Origin: a virus
Length of the DNA: 64,000 bases
Reading direction: 5' to 3' (one strand)
Virus record (IMG/VR): IMGVR_UViG_3300007735_000803
Coordinates: 1-64,000 of that record
In this document: one piece after another, positions 1 through 6,430 of the stretch
Layout of the letters: every line of letters starts with the position of its first letter
Numbering within the stretch: position 1 is the first letter of the stretch
Notes under the pieces: model-generated
What the model was told of the DNA's origin: nothing
The model's database searches: none
The model's input: the letters and a program-made list of their open reading frames with translations, nothing else
Translations under genes and position numbers: made by a program

Positions 1-1
1 A

Positions 2-286
2 GATTCCAATGGTTACTGGAAAAAGAAAAAATTCGATTCCAATGGAAATGAAATCTATTTTGAAAATTCCAATGGTTATTGGTGGAAGAGTGAATATGAT
101 TCCAATGGAAATGAAATCTATTTTGAATATTCCAATGGTTACTGGTGGAAGAGAGAATATGATTCCAATGGAAATGAAATCTATTTTGAAAATTCCTATG
201 GTTACATTGAAGACAACCGATCAAAGTATTGTGAAAATAAGATAGTAGAAATCGATGGTGTAAAGTATAAATTGGTAAAAGCCTAA
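2..286 (+). CDS. YD-type repeat protein, 3' fragment
   Basis: The open frame runs in from the left edge and ends at TAA 284-286; the start lies outside the window. It encodes near-identical 21-residue repeats (DSNGNEIYFENSNGYWWK type) with a 63-nt period (Asp codons at 35, 98, 161), then a unique tail ending in EIDGVKYKLVKA. The DSNGN..YFENSNGYW pattern resembles short YD/MORN-like repeats seen in phage hypothetical proteins. The frame is chosen because it keeps the repeat periodic and reaches a natural C-terminus; the alternative frame from ATG 9 is a repeat shadow. The function is unknown; binding or structural roles are only inference. Confidence 0.7.
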   Translation, partial: DSNGYWKKKKFDSNGNEIYFENSNGYWWKSEYDSNGNEIYFEYSNGYWWKREYDSNGNEIYFENSYGYIEDNRSKYCENKIVEIDGVKYKLVKA

Positions 287-296
287 CCTAGATCGA

Positions 297-518
297 ATGA
301 AAGAATCATTAATGCCCACACAAGAGGTATGCGATTGGCTGATACGTCGGCCGAATATGGGAATGGGAGCAGTCCTGATGATTGCTGCATGTCCCCATAA
401 TGTAATCCTGTCGGATGGTATCGAATATACCCCGGCCTATCGTATCAGTGAATGGCTTAAGCCGGACACCTACCGAGCATTGCAGTGTGAAGTCAGTACC
501 CTAATAGTAACCGAATAA
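297..518 (+). CDS. Small hypothetical protein
   Basis: Encodes 73 aa, beginning 10 nt after the upstream repeat gene and ending 11 nt before the VWA gene, which fits one transcript. An internal start (MPTQEVCDW, codon 6) is equally plausible. The protein is soluble, with no TM segment, and has two Cys and a WL..P..YRALQ C-terminal part. No family was recognised. Confidence 0.55.
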   Translation: MKESLMPTQEVCDWLIRRPNMGMGAVLMIAACPHNVILSDGIEYTPAYRISEWLKPDTYRALQCEVSTLIVTE

Positions 519-529
519 ACCAACCAAAC

Positions 530-2560
530 ATGGCAAAGAATTTCAAGCAATTGCACTCATCCTATTGGCTCGATATCGATCAGTTCGAGTATGATGTCGA
601 CCGTATGGAAGAGTCCGGACAGGATATCATCGGTCTTATCAAGTACCGTAATGTGATATCGAACTTCGTGAACATATTAACAGGTAAACAGATAACTGTA
701 CAGTTTGCTACCTCAGGTGATTCATATACTGATGGTGAACGGATCGTGATATCTGCTAACCGTGACGCGGGCAAGTTTGATATTAACGTAGGGTTAGCAT
801 TACACGAAGCATCCCATATTGTGCTGACGGACTTTAAGGTATTGCCCTATATCATGAGCATACACAATACGTATAATGGAACTACAGATCCCTATCCTGC
901 TATCCGTGAGGCATACAATCTATTGCCCGGGGAAGCTAAGCCGGAAAATGACCCATATGGTACAGCATGCAATATCAAGAACCTAATCAATATCATTGAA
1001 GACCGTCGCATCGATCGATATGTACGTAACACTGCACCTGGTTATTGTGGTTATTACGATGCATTATATGAGGAGTACTTTATCAATGCCACTACCACGA
1101 AGGCTATCCGCGATGTGCGATATCGTGGAGTAAAGGCGGAAAACTACCTCTTCCATATACTCAGTATGGTTAATCCGGACAGTGATCCAAAGGCATTACC
1201 GGGACTAGAACGTATCTTTAGTATGATCGATCTACAGAATATCGATCGCTTGAAGAGTAGCACAGATGTAGCAGTATTAGCAATACAGGTATGGGGAGAG
1301 ATTGTAGCTAATCTACCTGTACAGGAACCGGTCTTCGAGAAGGAAGCGGATGGTAAAGAGCAAGCGTCAGAAGCTGGTACGGGTGAGGGTGAACCTTCCG
1401 ATACCGGTGATGGATCTGAAGGAGAGGAAACCGAATCCGGCGAGTCGCTTTCTGAGGGTGAACAGTTCAGTCCTTCCATGGAAAAACGTATCGACAAAGC
1501 AGTAAGGGAGATGATGACCGCCCTACAGGGTGATATAAAGAAGTCGAAATTATCTAAGGGTGAGAGTAGGGCCATGCAGGCAATGACTGAGAACGTAGAC
1601 ATACTGTCGACAACAGATGCGGGAGGAACCTTTAAGGGAGTAACAGTACTGCTACTGGAAAACCTCACCCCTAGCAAATTATGGGATGAAAGTGGTAAGC
1701 GTCAATTGAATGGACTCCCGGACGGCCTTCGTGGTTTCTTCGCATTCCACCGAGACAACAATTGGAGAACGGATCTCTACACTGAGATCATCGATAGTGG
1801 ATTCGGATATGGTAGCCGCATAAGCAAACAGTTACGTACCCGAGCCGAAGAACGTACCCTAGAGTATAACCGATTGAATCGGGGAAAGATTGATCCACGC
1901 CGGATAGCGTACGCCAGTACAGTAGAAGATATCTTTTACCGTACCCGTATCGAACGATACCCCGACTCCTATATTCATATATCACTAGATGCATCCGGAT
2001 CAATGGATGGAACAAAATGGAGAGAGACACTACGATTCACCTCAGCATTAGCAAAGGGATGTGCACTAGCAAAGAATATACATCTCACTATCGATGTACG
2101 TATCGATGCCGGTAAATACCCAGCAGTGATTATCATGTACGATAGCAAGCGTCATACTCTAAACCATTTCCGTACAATGTTCTCAGCATTCGAACCTAAT
2201 TCAAGTACACCAGAAGGATTATGCTTTAATGCACTGAGTAATTGGATACAGAAACGTGCCCGGGGACGTAAGTCACTCTTCATTAACTTCTCGGATGGAG
2301 AACCCTGTTATAGTGTACAAGGCTTCCCTCACTATGGTGATGAATCTGCATGGCGTCATACTGCTCAGACAGTACGTGCTTTAAAGAGTAGTGGTATAAG
2401 TGTACTGAGTTACTATATCGCGGACCGTGATGAGATGCACCACGGCTTCGAAAGGATGTATGGTGACAGTGCCCATCTGATCCAACCCTCCGACATGGGA
2501 CATTTGGTTAGGACTATCAATGAAAACCAAATGGTGGACCAAATAGTGGAATGGGTGTAA
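530..2560 (+). CDS. VWA-domain protein, CobT/peptidase-like
   Basis: Encodes 676 aa. The N-terminal third carries HEASH at residues 92-96, an HExxH-like zinc/peptidase motif. The middle is an acidic low-complexity linker (about 265-315, rich in E/G/S/D). The C-terminal third is a von Willebrand A domain with a MIDAS motif DASGS at 487-491, followed by conserved T and D positions (FSDGEP). This order matches the CobT-like VWA proteins of large phages, which usually pair with a MoxR/CobS-type AAA+ ATPase; that partner would lie outside the window. A role as a metal-dependent adaptor or chaperone-like complex is inferred. The HExxH motif reads H-E-A-S-H, so it is an intact metallo-motif, but peptidase activity is not shown. 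Confidence 0.75.
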   Translation: MAKNFKQLHSSYWLDIDQFEYDVDRMEESGQDIIGLIKYRNVISNFVNILTGKQITVQFATSGDSYTDGERIVISANRDAGKFDINVGLALHEASHIVLTDFKVLPYIMSIHNTYNGTTDPYPAIREAYNLLPGEAKPENDPYGTACNIKNLINIIEDRRIDRYVRNTAPGYCGYYDALYEEYFINATTTKAIRDVRYRGVKAENYLFHILSMVNPDSDPKALPGLERIFSMIDLQNIDRLKSSTDVAVLAIQVWGEIVANLPVQEPVFEKEADGKEQASEAGTGEGEPSDTGDGSEGEETESGESLSEGEQFSPSMEKRIDKAVREMMTALQGDIKKSKLSKGESRAMQAMTENVDILSTTDAGGTFKGVTVLLLENLTPSKLWDESGKRQLNGLPDGLRGFFAFHRDNNWRTDLYTEIIDSGFGYGSRISKQLRTRAEERTLEYNRLNRGKIDPRRIAYASTVEDIFYRTRIERYPDSYIHISLDASGSMDGTKWRETLRFTSALAKGCALAKNIHLTIDVRIDAGKYPAVIIMYDSKRHTLNHFRTMFSAFEPNSSTPEGLCFNALSNWIQKRARGRKSLFINFSDGEPCYSVQGFPHYGDESAWRHTAQTVRALKSSGISVLSYYIADRDEMHHGFERMYGDSAHLIQPSDMGHLVRTINENQMVDQIVEWV

Positions 2561-2623
2561 CCTACCTATATAGGCACATGCCCCCGTATACCCCCGTATA
2601 CTACCCCAAAACTACCCAAAACA

Positions 2624-2650
2624 CCCCCTTAGGGGGAGTATACCCCTTTT
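2624..2650 (+). terminator. Probable terminator hairpins after VWA gene
   Basis: CCCCC-TTA-GGGGG (2624-2636) overlaps a second possible hairpin, GGGG-AGTATA-CCCC, followed by TTTT at 2647-2650. It lies 64 nt after the VWA stop. The two hairpins are mutually exclusive. The surrounding 2571-2700 is strongly C-rich, with a direct repeat of CCCCCGTATA at 2581-2600. Confidence 0.5.
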
Positions 2651-2747
2651 AGGGTACCTATACCCAGGTAGGGCTTGGGAGGGTGGCTATATGAGTCTGT
2701 ATATGAAACATCAACTTTCTTCTATAGAACCGGTACCTCCCAATATT

Positions 2748-2852
2748 GTTAATACCAATACTACCCAATACTACCCAAGTACAATACCACTCTAGAATAA
2801 TACCACCCAATACCAACACTACCCAATACCAATACCACCCAATACCACCAAA
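2748..2852 (+). repeat. ACCCAATAC iteron-like array
   Basis: About 105 nt of degenerate tandem repeats built from TACCACCCAATACC/TACTACCCAATAC units (at least five ACCCAA cores), almost free of G on the + strand. It sits in the largest gene-free stretch of the window (2561-2944), just upstream of a host-type promoter. It may be a protein-binding iteron array (replication origin or regulatory) or simple-sequence expansion. No gene was seen in this interval. Confidence 0.6.
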
Positions 2853-2880
2853 GAACAGTATAATAAAGATGAAAATAGTT

Positions 2881-2921
2881 ACAAATCGATTTGTTTATTG
2901 TGTGATTAATACCTAGATTTA
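2881..2921 (+). promoter_or_regulatory. Bacteroidota-type promoter with palindromic operator
   Basis: TTTG at 2890-2893, then exactly 20 nt, then TAGATTTA at 2914-2921, which fits the Bacteroidota -33/-7 consensus TTTG...TAnnTTTG. The -33 box is embedded in a perfect palindrome ACAAATCGATTTGT (2881-2894), a candidate operator. It would drive the small genes from 2945. Confidence 0.65.
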
Positions 2922-2944
2922 AGTATAATAAAGAGATAAAAGAT

Positions 2945-3130
2945 ATGCCAAAACAAGCTAAGATACGATTCGATGAATACCTTAATGAGAACCTTGATCG
3001 GGTTGCGGCTGCGTTTCGCCTTATGGAAAGCTATCGTGGGTTTCGATATATTGCTAAGGAGAAGTTCCTTATAGAGCGGTATGCATCGGTAGAAGGCAGT
3101 CCGGATGGCAAAAAGAGGGGGCATATATAA
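2945..3130 (+). CDS. Small hypothetical basic protein
   Basis: Encodes 61 aa, charged and probably helical (RFDEYLNENLDRVAAAF). It is the first gene after the promoter at 2881-2921, with its start 24 nt past the -7 box. It is followed after 3 nt by the next gene. No family recognised. Confidence 0.6.
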   Translation: MPKQAKIRFDEYLNENLDRVAAAFRLMESYRGFRYIAKEKFLIERYASVEGSPDGKKRGHI

Positions 3131-3133
3131 AGC

Positions 3134-3442
3134 ATGATACCAGGAACACAACCTAAAATATCCGTAACACAACGGTTGCACGGAACACTGACAAGAGAAC
3201 GGGACGGCTTGTCTCATACAGGTCGTATTGGCTTTGTAGAGTGGGATGAGAGCGGTGGAGAAATGGACTTACATCCCCTTCCTTCTATAGGCCACTCTAT
3301 TATAGTAGACCCGCATCGATTTGAATTTACATGGCTTACTACCGTTATTACTCAAATAGAACATTTCCCGGAACAGAACAAATACATATTTCATACCGAG
3401 AATTCGGTGTATACATTAATTTATCAAATAATTTTAGTATGA
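3134..3442 (+). CDS. Hypothetical protein
   Basis: Encodes 102 aa with an alternating beta-rich pattern (GRIGFVEWDESGG, HSIIVDPHRFEF, NKYIFHTENSVYTL), suggesting a small beta-barrel or sandwich. Its stop TGA overlaps the ATG of the next tiny gene (ATGA at 3439-3442), which indicates translational coupling. No family recognised. Confidence 0.6.
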   Translation: MIPGTQPKISVTQRLHGTLTRERDGLSHTGRIGFVEWDESGGEMDLHPLPSIGHSIIVDPHRFEFTWLTTVITQIEHFPEQNKYIFHTENSVYTLIYQIILV

Positions 3443-3531
3443 AACGGAATACGATCTATATCATTATCGGTACGGTAATCGTCGTTTGTTACTTAACGGT
3501 ATTAGTACATATATTAAGTACTAGAATTTAG
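3439..3531 (+). CDS. Single-TM micropeptide
   Basis: Encodes 30 aa: a short basic N-terminus (MKRN) followed by one strongly hydrophobic segment (TIYIIIGTVIVVCYLTVLVHIL). The start overlaps the upstream stop by ATGA. A longer in-frame start at 3331 is rejected because it would lie wholly inside the preceding gene. It is probably an inner-membrane micropeptide of unknown role. Confidence 0.5.
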   Translation: MKRNTIYIIIGTVIVVCYLTVLVHILSTRI

Positions 3532-3542
3532 TTGCATTTGCC

Positions 3543-3574
3543 TTTGTTAGTCACTAATTATTTACTTATCTTTA
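3543..3574 (+). promoter_or_regulatory. Bacteroidota-type promoter
   Basis: TTTG 3543-3546, a 20-nt spacer and TATCTTTA 3567-3574 match TTTG...TAnnTTTG with one mismatch at the last base. It lies 23 nt upstream of the gene at 3598. Confidence 0.65.
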
Positions 3575-3597
3575 AATAAACCAATTGATATAATATT

Positions 3598-3834
3598 ATG
3601 GCACGTTTTTATCCAGACATTGATTTAGAAATTTCTCCGGCCGAATTCGTAGGAGAATGTGACATGGAGGAGATAACTGAGTTGGTCGAATTACTGACCG
3701 CTATGGGTTTTGTTTTTCCTGCACGTGATAATGTTGATACGGAATGGGGCGAAGTGTTGGCCCGGTTAAACCGCCGTGATCGCTTAACTGTATCTGAAGA
3801 GGATATTATCCGTACAGTTGCTTCTCGATTTTAA
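3598..3834 (+). CDS. Small hypothetical acidic protein
   Basis: Encodes 78 aa, acidic, with predicted helices (DMEEITELVELLTAMGF, ARLNRRDRLTVSEEDIIRTVASRF). It directly follows a host-type promoter and has an A/T-rich leader without a Shine-Dalgarno sequence, as is usual in Bacteroidota. No family recognised. Confidence 0.65.
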   Translation: MARFYPDIDLEISPAEFVGECDMEEITELVELLTAMGFVFPARDNVDTEWGEVLARLNRRDRLTVSEEDIIRTVASRF

Positions 3835-3841
3835 CCTGTAA

Positions 3842-4018
3842 ATGTATAAAGAAATGGCATTGATACGTTTTGCAATTGCTTGTTGGATTTTAGGATCTGT
3901 TATTGTACTGGTTGGCTTGGTTACTATATTTGAAGGAGTGAAGTTCCTTCCCGTGTTTCTGAGTATGGTTTGGTCCTTAGGATTTGGTTGGGCACTATAT
4001 CATAACATAAACCGGTAG
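3842..4018 (+). CDS. Small two-TM membrane protein
   Basis: Encodes 58 aa starting MYKEMALIRF; a second possible start is Met5. Two hydrophobic stretches (about residues 8-29 and 36-54) suggest a hairpin membrane protein. It begins 7 nt after the upstream stop, so it is likely co-transcribed with the gene at 3598. A small membrane protein of this shape could be a holin-like or superinfection protein, but nothing specific supports that. Confidence 0.55.
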   Translation: MYKEMALIRFAIACWILGSVIVLVGLVTIFEGVKFLPVFLSMVWSLGFGWALYHNINR

Positions 4019-4025
4019 GTATCAA

Positions 4026-4104
4026 AGAACCCCGATATCAAAGCCGTTTAGAGTCCGCGGGTTTTGATATTCGGTAGTCCAGAATAAGGGCTTATCGGGG
4101 TTCT
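4026..4104 (+). ncRNA. Structured element A (AGAACCCCGATA-closed)
   Basis: AGAACCCCGATA (4026-4037) is the perfect reverse complement of TATCGGGGTTCT (4093-4104), a 12-bp stem closing about 55 nt. Inside, ATATCAAA/TTTTGATAT and AGTCC/GGGCT can form two further arms. There is no T-run after the stem, so it is not a plain terminator. A second copy with the same closing stem but a different interior lies at 16356-16434. It sits between the small membrane gene and the tRNA region. Confidence 0.5.
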
Positions 4105-4120
4105 ATAGGCGTAGTTAACC

Positions 4121-4167
4121 CATTGATTCTCAATAAGTTATAACGCATTGATTCTCAATAAGTTATA
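4121..4167 (+). repeat. Two-copy 25-bp tandem repeat
   Basis: CATTGATTCTCAATAAGTTATA occurs at 4121-4142 and again, perfectly, at 4146-4167 (period 25). Each copy contains the interrupted palindrome TTGA-TTC-TCAA. It lies in gene-free DNA between structured element A and the tRNAs, and may be a binding site. Confidence 0.6.
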
Positions 4168-4246
4168 GTACGATCAATCAAGGATTCTAGGGCATGTAAA
4201 AAAAGTTACCGGATTCCTTAGTTAGAAAGAAAAAAGTTCTTAATAT

Positions 4247-4348
4247 AGTCAGGTGGCGGAAACGGAAGACGCAATAATATCGTATGAAGGGCCTCTGCGA
4301 AGTATTATGTTAGCCTAAACACTACAGGTTCGAATCCTGTCCTGACTA
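4247..4348 (+). tRNA. Class II tRNA-like gene with expanded anticodon arm
   Basis: The acceptor stem AGTCAGG/CCTGACT (4247-4253 with 4341-4347), discriminator A 4348, Leu-like D arm (TGGCGGAAACGGAAGACGC) and T arm ACAGG-TTCGAAT-CCTGT are all intact. The anticodon stem ATAAT/ATTAT encloses about 25 nt instead of 7; an inner TCG/CGA pairing is possible. Total length is 102 nt without an encoded CCA. It could be an intron-bearing tRNA, a degenerate tRNA or a tRNA mimic, so no anticodon is assigned. Confidence 0.5.
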
Positions 4349-4424
4349 CAAATATGGTTATTTTATTTTGAAGAGGCCGTAAAATAGTTGTAAGTTTCAA
4401 CTGTTTTCGCTATATTAGTATAAT

Positions 4425-4510
4425 GCCTCGGTGGTGGAATTGGTAGACACGCCGGACTTAAAATCCTGTGGACATTGATGTCCGTGCCGGCTCGACTCCG
4501 GCCCGAGGTA
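4425..4510 (+). tRNA. tRNA-Leu (anticodon UAA)
   Basis: It is 86 nt with a complete class II cloverleaf. The acceptor is GCCTCGG/CCGAGGT (a G-U closing pair), the D arm is GTG-GAATTGGTAGA-CAC, the anticodon stem CCGGA/TCCTG holds the loop CTTAAAA (anticodon TAA at 4459-4461), there is a long variable arm GGACATTGATGTCC, and the T arm is GCCGG-CTCGACT-CCGGC. CCA is not encoded. It lies 76 nt after the tRNA-like gene. Confidence 0.93.
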
Positions 4511-4512
4511 CT

Positions 4513-4923
4513 AGGTAGGTTCTTTGACATAAACTTATAGGAGACAAATATATGAATATTTACTTTTTTGTTTTAGGTGTGCTCTCGATTATTTTCCTGG
4601 CAATGCTAAGTACAATTGTTTGGGGTGTGCTTAAGATTATGAAAATTTCAAAAACAGTTGATAGCCATGATTTATTAGTAGAAGAGTTTGAATTAGATGC
4701 AGTACGTACAGATTTAGAATCTTCCATTGCTGAGGTACATGAACGAATCGATACCGTTGACCGAAGCGTTTCTAGCGATTTCGATGATATACATAACCGT
4801 GTCGACAATCTCAACTCGTATATCGACCATCGCATCGATAAATTAATAGATGCGCAGAATGCAAATGTGAAGACGAAGAAAACTTCAAAATAATATTTAA
4901 AATAACCGTCAAAGAACCTACCT
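4513..4923 (+). repeat. 16-bp perfect inverted repeat bracketing a gene
   Basis: AGGTAGGTTCTTTGAC (4513-4528) is the exact reverse complement of GTCAAAGAACCTACCT (4908-4923). The arms are 379 nt apart and enclose the whole membrane-protein gene 4552-4893. The left arm begins 2 nt after tRNA-Leu; the right arm runs into a T-tract (4923-4928). In RNA it would form a long-range stem, possibly a terminator/processing structure. Confidence 0.7.
4552..4893 (+). CDS. Membrane-anchored coiled-coil protein
   Basis: Encodes 113 aa. The N-terminal TM segment (about residues 3-31, FFVLGVLSIIFLAMLSTIVW) is followed by a long charged coiled-coil (about 40-105, repeated ERIDTVDRSV/NRVDNLNSYIDHRIDKL heptads) and a Lys-rich tail. 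The topology resembles phage i-spanin-like or membrane-scaffold proteins, but the family is not recognised. The gene is entirely enclosed by the 16-bp inverted repeat and directly follows tRNA-Leu; TAGGAGA lies upstream of the start. Confidence 0.65.
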   Translation: MNIYFFVLGVLSIIFLAMLSTIVWGVLKIMKISKTVDSHDLLVEEFELDAVRTDLESSIAEVHERIDTVDRSVSSDFDDIHNRVDNLNSYIDHRIDKLIDAQNANVKTKKTSK

Positions 4924-4994
4924 TTTTTATTACCTTTTATATTTATTATTGTAGGTTATTCAGTTAACAATCAATCCAAATTTTATGTGCGATC

Positions 4995-5216
4995 ATGAAG
5001 ACGATACAGGAAATCAACGCATTGCTCGGGCAAATGGTCGCAATACAAACCGTAGATGGTGACACATATTTCGGCCGACTAAATAATACGATCGTACACA
5101 ACGAAAACGTAGAAGTTCACCTTTCAAGACACGTATTTCATGTTTCTGATTTGAATGACATAATGACATTGAAAGAGTGGGAACGTGCAAGGAAATCAAA
5201 AGAGGAATTACAATGA
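4995..5216 (+). CDS. Small Lsm/SH3-like hypothetical protein
   Basis: Encodes 73 aa. The core GQMVAIQTVDGDTYFGRLNN...NVEVHLSRHVFHVSDL has the strand pattern of an Sm/SH3-like small barrel. The resemblance is by pattern only. It is translationally coupled to the next micropeptide through ATGA at 5213-5216. It may bind RNA, but that is speculative. Confidence 0.55.
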   Translation: MKTIQEINALLGQMVAIQTVDGDTYFGRLNNTIVHNENVEVHLSRHVFHVSDLNDIMTLKEWERARKSKEELQ

Positions 5217-5308
5217 TTATAGATTTCATAATCGTAGCTGGTGCTATTATATTAGGTGTTATGTGGTGGTACGTTAAAGGATTACCTGAAGATGAAACTG
5301 AAAAATAG
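5213..5308 (+). CDS. Single-TM micropeptide
   Basis: Encodes 31 aa: one hydrophobic helix (IIDFIIVAGAIILGVMWWYV) followed by a short acidic tail (GLPEDETEK). The start overlaps the upstream stop (ATGA), and the 3' end overlaps the next gene's start at 5292. This overlap chain supports real translation. The function is unknown. Confidence 0.5.
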   Translation: MIIDFIIVAGAIILGVMWWYVKGLPEDETEK

Positions 5309-5447
5309 AATACGTAAACGTATACGTGAAGCAAAACGGGTTCTCAACGAATTTAAGCCGGAACGGCATGAACACAAAACAACTCAAGCCTTCAAAGATA
5401 AATCGAAATATTCCAGAAAACAGAAGCATCGAGAAGTATACAATTAA
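5292..5447 (+). CDS. Small highly basic protein
   Basis: Encodes 51 aa, very rich in Lys/Arg (MKLKNRIRKRIREAKRVLNEF...KYSRKQKHREVYN), so probably nucleic-acid binding. The start at 5292 lies inside the end of the upstream micropeptide gene. An in-frame upstream start at 5256 would overlap that gene more and is less likely. No family recognised. Confidence 0.5.
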   Translation: MKLKNRIRKRIREAKRVLNEFKPERHEHKTTQAFKDKSKYSRKQKHREVYN

Positions 5448-5469
5448 TTGTAACTTTTTTCGATTTGGC

Positions 5470-5501
5470 TTTGTATAAATTATACTGCTTACTTATATTA
5501 A
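5470..5501 (+). promoter_or_regulatory. Bacteroidota-type promoter
   Basis: TTTG 5470-5473, 20-nt spacer, TATATTAA 5494-5501 (TAnnTT). Downstream it shares TTATTAGTTAATCA with the leader of the gene at 11956. It drives the HTH gene at 5539. Confidence 0.6.
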
Positions 5502-5538
5502 GTAGTTATTAGTTAATCAATTTTAAACAAAAAGTGTT

Positions 5539-5817
5539 ATGCAAAAAACAAAAAGCAAATCTACGACAAATTATCGTAATGATTTTCCGGTGTATGTATC
5601 CGGTGTGCCTGGTTATAACAACTGGGTTCGAATTAATGAGTTCCACAACAAGTACAAGCGTGGTGATTACGCGAAAGTAGCAGAGAATACTGGCTATTCT
5701 GCTTCATACGTTTGGCGTGTATTAAATGGCGAGCGTGGCACAAACAGTACTATTCTCTCAGAAGCGCGCCGTGCGGTTACTCGTCGTAAGAGCGATTATC
5801 AGTTCAATTTAGCTTAA
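5539..5817 (+). CDS. Small HTH DNA-binding protein
   Basis: Encodes 92 aa. Residues about 35-80 (YAKVAENTGYSASYVWRVLNGERG) read as a helix-turn-helix of Cro/XRE type: helix 2 KVAENTG, turn YS, recognition helix ASYVWRVLNG. A basic tail (RRAVTRRKSDYQF) follows. It is monocistronic, with its own host-type promoter and a strong terminator 16 nt after the stop, which suits a regulator. It is a candidate ligand for the TACAAAT palindromes, but that is an inference. Confidence 0.75.
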   Translation: MQKTKSKSTTNYRNDFPVYVSGVPGYNNWVRINEFHNKYKRGDYAKVAENTGYSASYVWRVLNGERGTNSTILSEARRAVTRRKSDYQFNLA

Positions 5818-5833
5818 TTCATTAAGCGCTTCC

Positions 5834-5862
5834 AAGAACCCGCACCCCAGCGGGTTCTTTTC
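5834..5862 (+). terminator. Intrinsic terminator
   Basis: AAGAACCCGC (5834-5843), loop ACCCCA, GCGGGTTCTT (5850-5859), running into TTTTC. It is a perfect 10-bp stem directly after the HTH gene. The AAGAACCC arm resembles the arms of the larger structured elements at 4026 and 16356. Confidence 0.9.
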
Positions 5863-5874
5863 ATTACTATCAAT

Positions 5875-6111
5875 ATGAACATTCAAGAAATAGCAACGAA
5901 AACAAACGTTTCCCAAGAAGAAATGGAGTTTTTAATTTCGGAATATATTTATGAACGTAAGGGTTATCGACCGATGATTAATCTGTTACGTAATTTGCCC
6001 GTAAATCAGATTCCGGAACCAATGTTATCGATGATAATCCAACAACAATTACAATTACTCACAGTCGCCTTTAATGTTGCCTGTGAATATTATGCAAATA
6101 AAAATGACTAA
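5875..6111 (+). CDS. Hypothetical protein
   Basis: Encodes 78 aa, helical and slightly acidic (MNIQEIATKTNVSQEEMEFLISEYIYERKGY). The N-terminal EIATKTNVS pattern hints at an HTH-like helix pair, but it is short. It begins 13 nt after the terminator and overlaps the next gene by 8 nt. No family recognised. Confidence 0.6.
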   Translation: MNIQEIATKTNVSQEEMEFLISEYIYERKGYRPMINLLRNLPVNQIPEPMLSMIIQQQLQLLTVAFNVACEYYANKND

Positions 6112-6430
6112 AATGTTTAAATACCAAAATCAAATAATAATCGCAGGCGCGATTGCAGTACTTTTCACAGCCGGTCTTATCGGTAGAAGCACTAAGAAGT
6201 GCCCGCAGTATGAAAATACCGTTATTATTTATGAAGATAGTACACGAATTGATTCTTTGAAACGCGAATTATCGATTCGTATCGACCAAATTGATTCACT
6301 AGAAAATGTAGTGGATAACAGACAAATTGAAATAACAAAAATAAAGAAGCGTTATGAAAAAACTATTAACTCTATTAATTTTATTCCTGATAACGAACTC
6401 GTTGACTTTTTCTCAAACCGTTACGAGTGA
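6104..6430 (+). CDS. i-spanin-like TM/coiled-coil protein
   Basis: Encodes about 108 aa from Met 6104; Met 6113 is also possible. An N-terminal TM segment (IIIAGAIAVLFTAGLIG) is followed by a periplasm-type coiled-coil (DSLKRELSIRIDQIDSLENVVDNRQIEITKIKKRYEK written here in parts: RIDSLKREL, IRIDQIDSLENV). The C-terminal 77 nt overlap the next gene in another frame. This topology and overlap resemble Rz-type spanin pairs. The upstream in-frame Met at 6074 would lie inside the preceding gene and is rejected. Confidence 0.5.
   Translation: MTKMFKYQNQIIIAGAIAVLFTAGLIGRSTKKCPQYENTVIIYEDSTRIDSLKRELSIRIDQIDSLENVVDNRQIEITKIKKRYEKTINSINFIPDNELVDFFSNRYE

Noticed and set aside
2-205. Repeat array considered as a CRISPR
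   Set aside because: Units are contiguous 63-nt coding repeats without unique spacers.
9-245. 78-aa ORF in the repeat region (IPMEMKSIL repeats)
   Set aside because: It is an out-of-frame shadow of the 63-nt repeats; the frame ending at 286 gives the biologically sensible repeat protein and a natural C-terminus.
1144-1677. 177-aa minus-strand ORF
   Set aside because: Antisense shadow of the VWA gene; low-complexity Ser-rich translation of the acidic linker and no promoter or overlap logic.
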